Shown here in pieces: positions 19,101 to 27,937 of a DNA stretch of 64,000 bases. Location: assembly GCF_028882255.1 (NCBI RefSeq), contig NZ_JARBUY010000002.1, forward strand, positions 198,342 through 262,341. Direction: 5' to 3'. Numbering within the stretch: the stretch's first letter is position 1; each line of letters starts with the position of its first letter. The notes beneath the pieces were generated by a model. The model did no database searches. It saw only the letters and a program-made list of their open reading frames with translations, and had not been told where the DNA came from. The position numbers and the translations under genes were made by a program. Origin of the DNA: Maribacter polysaccharolyticus (GTDB lineage Bacteria; Bacteroidota; Bacteroidia; Flavobacteriales; Flavobacteriaceae).

Positions 19101-19286
19101 AGTGTAAAGACCGTCAAAATCGGACTGGGTTCCGGTAATGGTCCCCACTACAACAATATTGACCCCCGGTAATGGTAGACCATCTTGATCTGTTATGGTA
19201 CCGGAAATCGTTTTTTCTTGTGCAAACGAAATGTGCACAACAAACGCTAAAAGCAGCGTCAAGATTCCTCTTGAAATTGTTCTCAT
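16185..19286 (-). CDS. SusC/RagA family TonB-dependent outer-membrane transporter, unit B
   Basis: This 1033-residue TonB-dependent importer has signal peptide MRTISRGILTLLLAFVVHIS (1-22), a carboxypeptidase-D-like domain (about 24-100), DEVVVTG at 103-109 and plug signature DDIESMEIVKGASASSLYG followed by NGVIVITTKKG. The barrel ends in VKF with a terminal Phe. The first ten residues are identical to those of unit C, but the plug and barrel belong to a different branch (GVAGATSRKKLSVTVAKVG after the TonB box) and pair with a classical SusD. This is consistent with a foreign body placed behind the array's common 5' module. The promoter-like element lies at 19316-19339. Confidence 0.95.
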   Translation of the reverse strand: MRTISRGILTLLLAFVVHISFAQEKTISGTITDQDGLPLPGVNIVVVGTITGTQSDFDGLYTIKASEGQTLLFTYIGQKDVRRVVGSGNTIDVQMEEDAQALDEVVVTGVAGATSRKKLSVTVAKVGADDIQEVVATSAASALQGKVAGVTVSNLGQPGQGANIILRGSANFYGSQEPLVILDGVFVENGLQDINVDDIESMEIVKGASASSLYGSRAGNGVIVITTKKGQLGKTVVTIRNEVGITKLTNFVTTNQSHQYQLASDWEDYKGQYTKFEGVTYPDNFQSVYANSGSTSTSGSRIITSNGYADQPYGVYNDFQNQIFKEGLTRTFYTSVASGSENSNVFFSLEDFEYEGVLKEIEGYKRNSYRINADYQINDWLKFNTSNLYVHVDDTQPVNDDDIYRVIMRLSPDANLLATNPDGQPYYYKPDPWDSEIDNPLYDLYATDRTSRQQRFLGSYNFNVMFTSWLNMGLEYSFESDNYRYTNNHKYETYTTDGSEIGFGYSKGSLYKYSSNQLAQKAQATLNFIQEYGDLEIKGKLSYLNENRDFESFYTQGVDYLYPGIVSMDNFDSDTLISGSNAETVTAQNFFAIGGLVYKDRYIFDGLFRRDGSSLFGANHKWNNYYRVSGAYRLSEDFKIPHVDELKLNFALGTAGQRPGYSWQYEQVEISNGSLSTDRIAGNPDLRPSETTEMELGINFSLFNNRLTFEGAYANQKTVDQFMIVSLFSPANSGFNTQWQNVGDLEANTYEASINAHVIKSNNFNWNLGVNYSTTENVITKLNAPEQQVGSQDLFLLREDVEFGTMWGRSFVQDLTTMANQLPTGASIDDYAVNSDGVVVERSTIGTIYEAPIIKENEEGTAAFEQIGNQNADFRVGINSTFSYKNFDLYTLWDWKQGGDVYNKNRQWLTISSRSDLVDQAGKPEDEKKASVYYGQLYDTNDNNAFWVEDGSFVKLREASLTYRLPKQTLDKIGFFNEVKFSLIGRNLLTFTDYKGWDPEVNSYDTDTEQYFAVDYGVYPVQTTYTLSIQVKF

Positions 19287-19315
19287 TTTAATAAAATTTG
19301 AATTAGTAGCCGGCG

Positions 19316-19339
19316 AAAATCTTAATATTTAGTTAATAA
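19316..19339 (-). promoter_or_regulatory. conserved array promoter-like element, unit B
   Basis: The minus strand reads TTATTAAC, TAAATA, TTAAGATTTT. It ends 29 nt before the susC ATG. Bases further upstream (AAGAAACA, TTATAGGA) are also close to those ahead of unit C. Confidence 0.6.
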
Positions 19340-19951
19340 TCCTATAAATGTTTCTTAAACTTGAATAGATGGTTTTGTTTATTGCGGTCTTATTGAATAA
19401 GGGGCAGATATAATATCAGAAGAATAAAAAATAGGCGTGATAAATACAGATAATTCAAAAAATAACTAAAATACTGAATATAATGTAAGGATATGAAAAA
19501 CAGATAGTTATGAAGATTGAGGAATTCCTAATAAAAAGCACGAATAGCTAATTATAAATGGCTGTTAAGGGTAAAACCATATAAAAACGACACAAAAACA
19601 ATAAATAAATGAAATATTCGTAAAAAAATGAAAAATAAAGGATTGTGGATCGTGTTTGGGGTTCCAAAAAGTTGTTCCCTTAAATTATCGTATGGGTAAT
19701 CCTCAATTGAATTTTTTAAGGATCTGTCATTTTGGATGTAAGGGTAGTGAAGCGTGGTGTTTTCCTTGTAGATTGCCCTTTTGGTATTTACTTGACCATG
19801 GGGATTTGAATGAATGAAATGTAGTGGGTTATGGACTATCGGATTTGGTGATGCCTTGATATGGAGGCGGATTTCTGGAAAATCGATTTGGAATCCGTTG
19901 TTCTTCGTAAGTTAATACAAAGTAGTTGGTTTGGGTGTTTTAATGTGGTAT
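19340..19951 (-). other. intergenic DNA between units C and B, no gene seen
   Basis: AT-rich sequence continues to about 19640, followed by more balanced sequence up to the unit C terminator. No coding frame, RNA gene or repeat can be supported. The first 35 bases after the element are shared in part with the region upstream of unit C. Confidence 0.5.
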
Positions 19952-19985
19952 AAAAAAGGCTAACCGAAATGGTTAGCCTTTTTTT
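19952..19985. terminator. terminator of array unit C (bidirectional)
   Basis: A 10-bp stem AAGGCTAACC / GGTTAGCCTT with loop GAAAT is flanked by A and T runs, so it could work in both directions. It lies 31 bp after the unit C susD stop; unit C has no third gene. Confidence 0.9.
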
Positions 19986-20016
19986 AGTGTTAAGCTATTT
20001 TAGTACTATCAAAGGA

Positions 20017-21444
20017 TTAATTTACATCCCAGAAAATGGTTGAACTTGCTTCGTCTCCTCCCATATTGGAAGAAGCTTCGTCATAATTGGTTCCATTGAT
20101 TTTGGATTCGTCCAAAGGATAGATCATACGATTAGGATTTTCGGTTCCCGATGATTCGGCTACAGCCAATTCTGGAATACCTGTTCTTCTTGCTTCTGTC
20201 CATGCTTCATGACCGTTATGGAATAGGGCTATGTACTTTTGCATTCCGATGGATTCGTCCCAATTGGCAGAATCGTATGGGTTAAGTGCAATGTAAGCCG
20301 TTGCTTCCGTTGCGGTCAAGCCTAAATATTCAAAGGAAGCTGTAATACCGGCTGAATAATAGTCTGAGGCCGACCCGGAAATATATCCGCGTTCTACCGC
20401 TTCTGCCAGTTCAAAACAAACTGTGGCATACTCCATGATGGCAGATGGTCTAATCGAGTTTTCGGTCCAATCGGGATTGAAGTGTGTGAGTTCGGAATAG
20501 GCGTTTCCACTTGCTCCGTAAACGCCACCAACATATCCGCTATCAATATTGTCATCATAAAAGACCGCCAATCTTGGATCGGAATAAGACTCTAATAACT
20601 CTAAGAAATTTTCCGTTGCCACAAAGTCTGAAGCCCTAGCGTCTACATAAAAATAGTCATACAATGGGTTGATGTAGGGTTGGGTCCCAGACCAGGTCAA
20701 TAAGGGCATATCATCATTGCTGGTAAATACCCCTCCGCTTACCGCAGCTTGGATCAATTCGCTAGCTGTTGTAGTGTCATAATTTGAAATTCTTGTTCCC
20801 AACTTCAATTGTAAACTATGTGCGAATTTCTTCCAAAGCGTCATGTCGCCACTATAGATCAAGTCGGAGGTGCCAAATGAATCTTCGGAAGTATCTATTA
20901 AACTGATGGCATTTTCCAATTCTTGAATGATCTGTTCGTAAACATATAGGTCATCATCATAGGCCGGAGTAATATTATCGATATCCAAGGCTTCTGTGTA
21001 TGGAATGTCTCCAAAATTGTCTACCAAATACTGATAAGCAAATACTTTTAGTATTGATATTACGGCCAACTTATTGTTTTTGATGGGTTCTTCTGCAGAA
21101 GAGGCTTCTTCGGCTTCAATAAGCTCATAGGCAGACTGTAATTCATACAAACTGGTAGAATAGATGTTGTACCAGATATTCCCTCCTACATCCCTGTTGG
21201 ACGCATCGTAATTGGATTCATTGATATAGGTGGTTTGGGTGGCATAGTTTGCCCAAAATCTACCTACGTTATTGTTGTAATTAGCATCGCAAAATTGCCA
21301 TACCAACCTGTATTGGCCATAAGAGAACAAATAATCCCCATCAACACTTTCCGGGTTTTTCGGGTCAATATTATATTCTTCTATATTATCGGTACAGGAA
21401 ATGGTAGCGAGTACTAATGTTAGTGCAAATAATATTTTTTTCAT
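20017..21444 (-). CDS. SusD-like_2 family outer-membrane lipoprotein, unit C
   Basis: The frame runs upstream into susC to 21606, but MKKILFALTLVLATISC from 21444 is a clean lipoprotein signal (Cys17) 10 bp after the susC stop, so this start is used (475 residues). The family motif DNFGDIPYTEALD lies near residue 130, followed by YDDDLYVYEQIIQELENA. A helical body and the C-terminal EARRTGIPELA, then NRMIYPLDESKING and FWDVN, complete the SusD-like_2 pattern. It should form the surface lid of the unit C transporter. This is the last gene of the unit; no DxxGDGW lipoprotein follows, only the terminator. Ligand unknown. Confidence 0.92.
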   Translation of the reverse strand: MKKILFALTLVLATISCTDNIEEYNIDPKNPESVDGDYLFSYGQYRLVWQFCDANYNNNVGRFWANYATQTTYINESNYDASNRDVGGNIWYNIYSTSLYELQSAYELIEAEEASSAEEPIKNNKLAVISILKVFAYQYLVDNFGDIPYTEALDIDNITPAYDDDLYVYEQIIQELENAISLIDTSEDSFGTSDLIYSGDMTLWKKFAHSLQLKLGTRISNYDTTTASELIQAAVSGGVFTSNDDMPLLTWSGTQPYINPLYDYFYVDARASDFVATENFLELLESYSDPRLAVFYDDNIDSGYVGGVYGASGNAYSELTHFNPDWTENSIRPSAIMEYATVCFELAEAVERGYISGSASDYYSAGITASFEYLGLTATEATAYIALNPYDSANWDESIGMQKYIALFHNGHEAWTEARRTGIPELAVAESSGTENPNRMIYPLDESKINGTNYDEASSNMGGDEASSTIFWDVN

Positions 21445-21454
21445 GACTTTTTTT

Positions 21455-24400
21455 TTAGAATTTAAGAGTAACATTAAAGCTAACATCTTTTGTAGAGGGG
21501 AGGGATCCATTTTGGATACCCCTATAGTTACCAGAGCTGGAGCTATATTCTGGATCTCCGTAAGGAAGGTTTTTATGGATGATCCATAAATTCCTGGCAG
21601 AAGCACTAAGGGTTAGTGCGGTAAAGGGTAGCTTTTCCATTAATCTGCTTGGGAAATCATAACCAAGGGAAACCTCCCTTAATTTAATATAGGAAGCGTC
21701 ATAAACAAATTGTTTGGAGGGGGCGTAACCGCTACCTTCAGATGAACCGCCATAATAACCGAAAGGTGTGGTATAATCACTGGCATCTGCCCTGGTCGTA
21801 TTGGTTGTACCGTCTGCAGTAACTCCATTTAAAAGAACACCACCGCCATCGGCAACGGCGTCCCTGATCGGATTGCCCAATTCGTTGTTTCCAGCGGTTT
21901 CTTTGTAAAGACCGGTTGCATTACCAAAGCCCATATCGACACTATAGATGTCCCCACCTTTTTGCATATCGATCAAGAATCCGAAAGTAAAGTTCTTATA
22001 CTTGAAGTTGTTGTAAACACCACCGATCCAGTCTGGTTGGATGTTACCGATAATTTCATCGGAATCATCGGAATCGATGTATTTCCCGTCAGAGCCAACG
22101 ATCCTTTGGTTGGTGTCGCCATAATATTGGTAGTCGGTACCTGTAATGGTACCATAGGCTTCTCCTTTGGTAGCGTTTATGGCAACATCCCAAGCGGAGT
22201 ATAACAGAAGGTTTTCAGAATCACCATCCAATGAAATGACTTTATTTTTGTTTTTGGCCCAGTTTAGATTAACGTTCCATTGGAAATCATTGTTTTGTAT
22301 TGGGGTGGCATTCAAGGCTATTTCGACACCCTTGTTTTCCATTTCCCCAGCGTTGATCCATTTGTAATAGAAACCTGTTGCTGTGGAAACTTGGGAACTT
22401 AGGATCTGATCGATCGTATTTTTCTTATACAACGATACTTCAAGTCCCAATCTGTTTTGTAAAAATTTCGCTTCGACCCCAGCTTCCAACTCAGTTGTTG
22501 ATTCTGGTTTTAAATCGTTGTTTTGGGACGTTGCGCTTATATAATACAATGGTGTGGAGTTGAAAGAATCCGCTGCAGAAACCGTATTGTTAACGCTATA
22601 TACAGGTGCGTCATTGGAAACTTCGGCATAACTCAATCGTAATTTACCAAAAGTCAACCAATCCAAATTGGTCACATTGCTAAAGATAAAGCTACTCGAT
22701 ACGGAAGGATAGATATAGGAGTTGTTGTCCTCGGGTAATGTTGAGGAAACGTCCCTTCGTATAGTACCGTCTAGGTATAACATGTTTTTATAGCCAAGGG
22801 AAGCTTGCGCGTATAATCCGACTTTTCTTGTTTGCCAATCGTTTTCCGATGGCGCACTCAATGAGCTGTAGGTGTTGCTAAGGGCCCATAAGCCTTCAAT
22901 GACCAAGCCTCCATTGGTTTGGGCATCCGTACTGTTATATTTTTTATCCTGTAAACTAGCACCTACCAAACCTGTAAGTGTAAGGTCATCATTCAATTGT
23001 TTGTTGATGTTCAATAAGAAGTCGTAATTGTATTGTTCGTACCTACGATTTATTTTTCTATAGTACGATTGATCTACACTACCGATGTTTTTTCTTTCCT
23101 CAACCAAATCCGAATAGGTGTCCGCACCGATCCTACCTGTCGCGGTCAACCAATCGGTAACTTTGTAGTCAATATTGGCGTTACCCAAGAATCTGGTCCT
23201 GGTATCCGTTTCATAATTTTCGTACAACGTATAGTAAGGGTTGTCAAAATAGTGTGGAGATAAATCATCCGCGGAATTAGGGTTCCAGGTAATGTTTTCG
23301 CCCGTACTAAAATAGGCTTGTTTTTGTTTTTCCAAATCCACATTGGTTTGGAACCATTGACGTAACATCTGTACGACGTTTCCGCTGTCATATCCCGTAC
23401 CATAACGACCTTGGCCGGAAGTTTTGGAATAGGTACCCTTGGCGGTCATTTTTAACTTGTCGCTAAGGTCAGTAGTTCCGGAAAGGGTAATGATATCCTT
23501 TCTGATTTTACTGTTGGGTAATATACCCGATCTATCATCATTGGTATATCCAAATCTAAATGCACTTTTCTCTGTACCCCCATCCAAAAAGATATTGAGT
23601 ACATTGGATGTCCCGGTTTGGAATATACTGGAAGGTCCATTTTCCGGAGCTGTCCAGGAGCCTGGTTGTAGATAGGTGTCCTCAAGTTGAGGGTAAAGGT
23701 TATCCCATTGGTACACGGTTAGATTTTCATCATAGGCTCCACCAAAACTTGCGTCTTCCCCAATAGGAGCCAGAAGGTCATCAATGCCATCACCATCAAC
23801 GTCGGTATCATAAAAATACCCTGTAGAACCATAATAGGCACCATAACCGGCGCCATATTCGAATTGGTACTCCGGGAAGGTGGAGAAATCCACTTTGCTA
23901 ACGGATGTTGTATTGCTCACGGTAATGCCCAGACCTTTGTTCTTAGAGCCTTTTTTGGTGGTGATCAAAATCACCCCATTGGCAGCATCCGAACCGTATA
24001 GGGCAGAAGCGGTAGTACCTTTAAGAACCGAAACGCTAGCTATGTCTTCAGGATTGATATCCGAAGCGGCATTACCATAGTCATACCCTCCGCTATTGGT
24101 TGCTTGGGAACTGTCGTTGTAATTGGTGTTACTAATAGGAATACCATCTACAACAAACAAGGCTTGGTTGGAGTTCGATAAGGAACTTGACCCCCTTAAA
24201 ACAACGTTTATCGAGCCTCCAATACTGTTACTCTTCTTAATGTCCAAACCGGCGACCTTACCGGAAAGTGAGCTGATAAAACTTTGTTCTTTTGAGTTGC
24301 TCAAGGCTTCTCCTGAAACTTCCTGTACCGAGTAACCTAAAGATTTTTTACTTCTTTCAATACCTAGTGCCGTAACCACAACCTCATCCAAGGCTTGGGC

Positions 24401-24694
24401 GTCTTCCGACATTTGGATATTAACGGTGTTTGAAGCACCAACCACTAAAATCTCATCTTTGTATCCAATGTAGGAAAACACCAAAGATTGTCCCTCAGTT
24501 GCCTTGATGGCATAATTGCCATCGAAGTCGGTTTGGGTACCCCGAGTGGTATTTTGTACTAAAATGTTGACCCCTGGTAATGGTAGACCATCTTGGTCTG
24601 TGACATTGCCTGAAATCGATTTTTCTTGTGCAAACGAAATGTGCACAATTAACGCCATTAAGAGCGTCAAGATTCCTCTTGAAATTGTTCTCAT
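21455..24694 (-). CDS. SusC/RagA family TonB-dependent outer-membrane transporter, unit C
   Basis: This 1079-residue importer has signal peptide MRTISRGILTLLMALIVHIS, a carboxypeptidase-D-like domain, DEVVVTA at 103-109, and a plug with LFVVDGIPI and the signature DIASVSVLKGTTASALYG to NGVILITTKKG. The barrel contains an Asp-rich loop (YDTDVDGDGIDDLLAP), reminiscent of a calcium-binding dockerin-type loop, in an extracellular-type segment near residue 290. It ends VTLKF. Co-translated with susD 10 bp downstream. Its N-terminal 109 residues align gap-free with the other units but are among the more diverged (KSISGN, GYKDEILVVG). Confidence 0.95.
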   Translation of the reverse strand: MRTISRGILTLLMALIVHISFAQEKSISGNVTDQDGLPLPGVNILVQNTTRGTQTDFDGNYAIKATEGQSLVFSYIGYKDEILVVGASNTVNIQMSEDAQALDEVVVTALGIERSKKSLGYSVQEVSGEALSNSKEQSFISSLSGKVAGLDIKKSNSIGGSINVVLRGSSSLSNSNQALFVVDGIPISNTNYNDSSQATNSGGYDYGNAASDINPEDIASVSVLKGTTASALYGSDAANGVILITTKKGSKNKGLGITVSNTTSVSKVDFSTFPEYQFEYGAGYGAYYGSTGYFYDTDVDGDGIDDLLAPIGEDASFGGAYDENLTVYQWDNLYPQLEDTYLQPGSWTAPENGPSSIFQTGTSNVLNIFLDGGTEKSAFRFGYTNDDRSGILPNSKIRKDIITLSGTTDLSDKLKMTAKGTYSKTSGQGRYGTGYDSGNVVQMLRQWFQTNVDLEKQKQAYFSTGENITWNPNSADDLSPHYFDNPYYTLYENYETDTRTRFLGNANIDYKVTDWLTATGRIGADTYSDLVEERKNIGSVDQSYYRKINRRYEQYNYDFLLNINKQLNDDLTLTGLVGASLQDKKYNSTDAQTNGGLVIEGLWALSNTYSSLSAPSENDWQTRKVGLYAQASLGYKNMLYLDGTIRRDVSSTLPEDNNSYIYPSVSSSFIFSNVTNLDWLTFGKLRLSYAEVSNDAPVYSVNNTVSAADSFNSTPLYYISATSQNNDLKPESTTELEAGVEAKFLQNRLGLEVSLYKKNTIDQILSSQVSTATGFYYKWINAGEMENKGVEIALNATPIQNNDFQWNVNLNWAKNKNKVISLDGDSENLLLYSAWDVAINATKGEAYGTITGTDYQYYGDTNQRIVGSDGKYIDSDDSDEIIGNIQPDWIGGVYNNFKYKNFTFGFLIDMQKGGDIYSVDMGFGNATGLYKETAGNNELGNPIRDAVADGGGVLLNGVTADGTTNTTRADASDYTTPFGYYGGSSEGSGYAPSKQFVYDASYIKLREVSLGYDFPSRLMEKLPFTALTLSASARNLWIIHKNLPYGDPEYSSSSGNYRGIQNGSLPSTKDVSFNVTLKF

Positions 24695-24723
24695 CTTATA
24701 TATTTATTTGATTTAGCAAGGGT

Positions 24724-24748
24724 AAAAGTTATAAAAGCGTGTTAATAA
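24724..24748 (-). promoter_or_regulatory. conserved array promoter-like element, unit C
   Basis: The minus strand reads TTATTAAC, ACGCTT, TTATAACTTTT. It ends 29 nt before the susC ATG. TAACTTTT matches seven of eight bases of the Bacteroidota -7 consensus. Confidence 0.6.
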
Positions 24749-25606
24749 TCCAATAATTGTTTCTTAAACCTTAAGAAATGCTTGTGTTAATTATAACATT
24801 GTCATCGAATTATGTGGTAGGTTAATAAATTGTTATTTTGAGAACAATAAAATATTAAAAAAATAAAAAAACACCCATATAGTGGCAATATGTTAATATA
24901 CTGATAATTAAAGGGTTGTTTTTTATGAATATGATAATCTGAACTTAAAGATAATTTAGGTTATTAACATAAAAAACGATTATAAAATGTTAATAAAGGT
25001 ACTTTTGTTTTTGAAAAAACGGATATGCTGTTATAGTGTTGAAAAAGAAGCAAAAAATTAACAGTTTGTATTTGGTGTTTTAGTGAAAAACCGACGGATT
25101 TGGAAGGTGGTGTTAAAGCGGGAATTTCGATGGATGTCCAGTGCACATTGCAGGGCCTTGTTGTCCTGAAAACCTATAGGGGATTTCTGTGTTGATTGGA
25201 TCTTGTCCGGTAGCCTTTTGTTTAAAGGTGTTTTGTTTGCTTTGTTTTGAAGGTAGGTGGGTAAATGTGGTGCTATTGGTTAAAATGGTAAAAGAGCATT
25301 ATGGAATATTTGTTGCTCGATTTTTAAGATTTAAAGGTGGCTTATTATGATATATATTGGATATACTTTCCTGTTATATCCATCTTTTTTGTTTGATGGG
25401 GTAGGGTGTTGTGCCATAAAATTTTAGTAAGTAGCCCTATTTATGTTCTCGGGAATGGGGGAAGTGGTTGGAGTGGGGCATTATTTTATATCCGTTGTGT
25501 TTATAATGTTGTCCATTGTATTTAGAGGAGGTAAAAGGGTGGATAGGGTTGAAGTAAGTTATAAGGATATTGTGATGATGATGTTGAAGATTAAATTGTT
25601 AAAACG
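24749..25606 (-). other. intergenic DNA between units D and C, no gene seen
   Basis: The stretch next to susC C (to about 25080) is very AT-rich. The rest is ordinary sequence with short frames of 60 codons or fewer and no family resemblance or plausible leader. No RNA gene or repeat is recognised. Confidence 0.5.
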
Positions 25607-25638
25607 AAAAACGCCACTACCTTTTGGGTAGTGGCGTT
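25607..25638 (-). terminator. terminator of array unit D
   Basis: A perfect 12-bp stem (AACGCCACTACC / GGTAGTGGCGTT) with a 5-nt loop is followed on the minus strand by a short T run. It lies 33 bp past the unit D lipoprotein stop. Confidence 0.88.
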
Positions 25639-25671
25639 CTGTTGGTTTGGTTTATAAGGGAGTACCTTATG

Positions 25672-26523
25672 TTATTTGTTTGTGCAGACTTCGAAAGGCA
25701 TTTGTCCTGCAACACCTTCCCCCGCGTTTATTTTATAAACTTCTACTCCATTGGGGTCTAATATGCTCAATCCAATTTCACCCCACCAATCACCAGGGAA
25801 GTTCCATTTGACCGATTGTGCGCCTTCAGGAATGGTTACGATTGCAGTCGCCTCACTTGGGCCTTCAACACATCCGTCATATGGACTGGCTTCATATGGG
25901 GTACACATACCCACTTCGGTAATGCTGCCATCAATGGTAACTTGGATTCCGTCCCCGCCGTTTCCGGAAGTCGTCTGCCAACCATCTCCATAGGTATCGA
26001 CCATGTTGATGGTGTAATCCCCGGCAAGCCAACTGCATGGGGCAGGGCGAAATAAGCTCAAGATCAATTGCGTGGCCGTGTCTGCTGCATTTTCACCGGC
26101 ATCCAAATTTAAAATTAGGGTGACCGTTTCGTCTATTGGCATATTTTCAGCAACGGATGTTAAGGTAGTTGATGCCGTAACTTCCCCTGCTGGAATAACC
26201 ACGGAGGTTGCCCCCAGTTCATACATGTCCGCATCTGCGGTTGAAGCGCCATCAATACTGAAATTGATGGTAGTTGCTTCGTCTAAAGGAAGGCCTAGGA
26301 TTCCTATATCTATGGTGGTTTCTATTTCAACAATGTCCCCCGTTGGTGAAAAATCGGTGGAAAATGAATTTTCGGTGTTTTTAAACTGCACATAATATGT
26401 GGCATCGGGATCTGGACTATTGCCGGTGAGTGCCTCAAAATTATTTTCGTCCCAATCACAGGATACTACCAGTAGCATCGAAACCGAAATAAAGGCCAAT
26501 TGTTTTATAATGTTTTTCATCAT
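25672..26523 (-). CDS. unit D lipoprotein with DTYGDGW domain
   Basis: This 283-residue lipoprotein has signal MMKNIIKQLAFISVSMLLVV with lipobox VVSC (Cys22). Residues about 40-155 form a beta-sandwich of Calx-beta or DUF4843-like pattern (YYVQFKN, TTINFSIDG, SVVIPAGEVTASTTL, ETVTLILNL). The C-terminal domain begins CSWLAGDYTINMVDTYGDGW (Asp176) and has an insert with GNGGDGIQVTIDG and two extra Cys (MCTPYEASPYDGC). It closes with EIGLSILDPNG and a Cys in EVCTNK. It shares this domain with the unit A and B lipoproteins, while the N-terminal modules differ. It starts 18 bp after susD; a second ATG at 26520 is possible. Likely a cell-surface accessory ligand-binding protein, by position only. 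Confidence 0.7.
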   Translation of the reverse strand: MMKNIIKQLAFISVSMLLVVSCDWDENNFEALTGNSPDPDATYYVQFKNTENSFSTDFSPTGDIVEIETTIDIGILGLPLDEATTINFSIDGASTADADMYELGATSVVIPAGEVTASTTLTSVAENMPIDETVTLILNLDAGENAADTATQLILSLFRPAPCSWLAGDYTINMVDTYGDGWQTTSGNGGDGIQVTIDGSITEVGMCTPYEASPYDGCVEGPSEATAIVTIPEGAQSVKWNFPGDWWGEIGLSILDPNGVEVYKINAGEGVAGQMPFEVCTNK

Positions 26524-26541
26524 TTTTATGTTTTTAAAAGA

Positions 26542-27924
26542 TTATTGGTCCCACCAAAGTTTGGTTAATAATGTCACACTGGGTACATTTTGGGTGTTGT
26601 AGTCCAGCTCTGCCTGAGGGTAAGGGAATCTAAGCGGGATTTCACTGATAACCGCATCGGAAGCCAAAGTGAGGCCGGGAAACCCGGTCCTTCTATAATC
26701 TGCATACGGTTGGTTGGTAGCAGCTCCATCAATATATTTCTGTGTCATTATCTTCTCTAAAGTAACGGGGTCTCCATTGATGTTGGCATCCAACCAAGCG
26801 GTATTCGCATCACCTGTGATCCTTAACATTGAGGCTGCCACAGCTTCTTCATACGCTTCTTGTGCTCCGGTTTGTCCAAGGACAAATTTTGCCTCGGCCT
26901 CAATGAACTTCAATTCGGAATAGGTCATCAATTTGGTAGGTGCATCAAAGGCGGCAAGATTGGGCCCTGGATATGAGGCGCCTGCATCCTGACTTCTAAG
27001 GGCGCTACCTGAGTAATTGCCGTCTGCATCTTCTTCCGCGTAAAAAGGCAATCTTGGATCGTCTGTGGCCAATAACAAGTCGATTAAGTAGGCTCCCATT
27101 CGAATGTCCGTTCTTTCTTCCATAAATTGGTAGATAGGGTTGCGGTTGGCGTCTTCCCATGGGACCAACATGTCATCATCATTGGAGGTGAACCCATTCT
27201 CAAGAGCCTCTAAGGCTGCAGTATATGCAGAATTTCCATTTAAGGCAGACAATTGAATGGCGTGTCTTGCCTTTAAGGAATAGGCTGCTTTTGTCCAAAG
27301 ATCCAAATCCCCATCATATATAACATCACCAGAGACTGAGATGGTATTGCTACTGTTGTTTAAGTTTACGATAGCATCGTCTAGGAGTGTATTGATCATG
27401 GTGTAAATGGATTCCTGCCCGTCATATGTCGGACTTAATACATTCTCCCCGCCCTTAAAGGCTTCGGTGAATGGCATATCCCCGAACAAGTCGGTTCCGA
27501 TTCCCAGGGAAGTTGCCATAAGTACTTGGGCTACCCCTTCGAAATTTGGGGATTCGATACCTTCTTCATTGGCTTTTTCGATGATAAGGGTGCAGTTCAT
27601 CATCATTTCCGTGTAGATGGGGTTCCATAGGTTTCCTGTGTCCGCTGCGGTTAATTGGTACCTACCTTCGGTAAAGGATTGACGGTCGACACCTTCGAAA
27701 ATTTGCATCCAGATATTGTTGGTACGTACCGAGTTGTTGCCTACAAGGTTATACCCCATGGATTGTTGAATACCGGGAAGTATCAGACTCATGGAAACAT
27801 CTGACGGTTTGTCCGGATCGATATTGATGTCAGAGTCATTCCACTTCTCGCAAGATATGGTGAAAACAAGTACTGACAACAGAAGTATCAGGCTTTTATA
27901 TGTTGTGATTTTGTTTTTTTTCAT
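26542..27924 (-). CDS. SusD-like_2 family outer-membrane lipoprotein, unit D
   Basis: This 460-residue lipoprotein has signal MKKNKITTYKSLILLLSVLV with lipobox TISC (Cys25). It then has NIDPDKPSDVSM, the LFGDMPFTEAFKG motif near residue 145, YDGQESIYTMINTLLDDAIVNL, and the C-terminal YRRTGFPGLTLA with RFPYPQAELDYN and LWWDQ. All are SusD-like_2 hallmarks. It starts 13 bp after susC and is followed by the DTYGDGW lipoprotein. Expected role: surface capture of the unit D ligand and lid over the SusC barrel. Its nearest relative in the array appears to be the unit E SusD (shared SGDVIYDGD/SGDVIYSGD segment). Confidence 0.92.
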   Translation of the reverse strand: MKKNKITTYKSLILLLSVLVFTISCEKWNDSDINIDPDKPSDVSMSLILPGIQQSMGYNLVGNNSVRTNNIWMQIFEGVDRQSFTEGRYQLTAADTGNLWNPIYTEMMMNCTLIIEKANEEGIESPNFEGVAQVLMATSLGIGTDLFGDMPFTEAFKGGENVLSPTYDGQESIYTMINTLLDDAIVNLNNSSNTISVSGDVIYDGDLDLWTKAAYSLKARHAIQLSALNGNSAYTAALEALENGFTSNDDDMLVPWEDANRNPIYQFMEERTDIRMGAYLIDLLLATDDPRLPFYAEEDADGNYSGSALRSQDAGASYPGPNLAAFDAPTKLMTYSELKFIEAEAKFVLGQTGAQEAYEEAVAASMLRITGDANTAWLDANINGDPVTLEKIMTQKYIDGAATNQPYADYRRTGFPGLTLASDAVISEIPLRFPYPQAELDYNTQNVPSVTLLTKLWWDQ

Positions 27925-27937
27925 GATCTATTTTTTT

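Noticed and set aside
21445-21606. 54-residue N-terminal extension of the unit C SusD
   Set aside because: It lies mostly inside the susC coding region and would bury the lipoprotein signal that starts at 21444.
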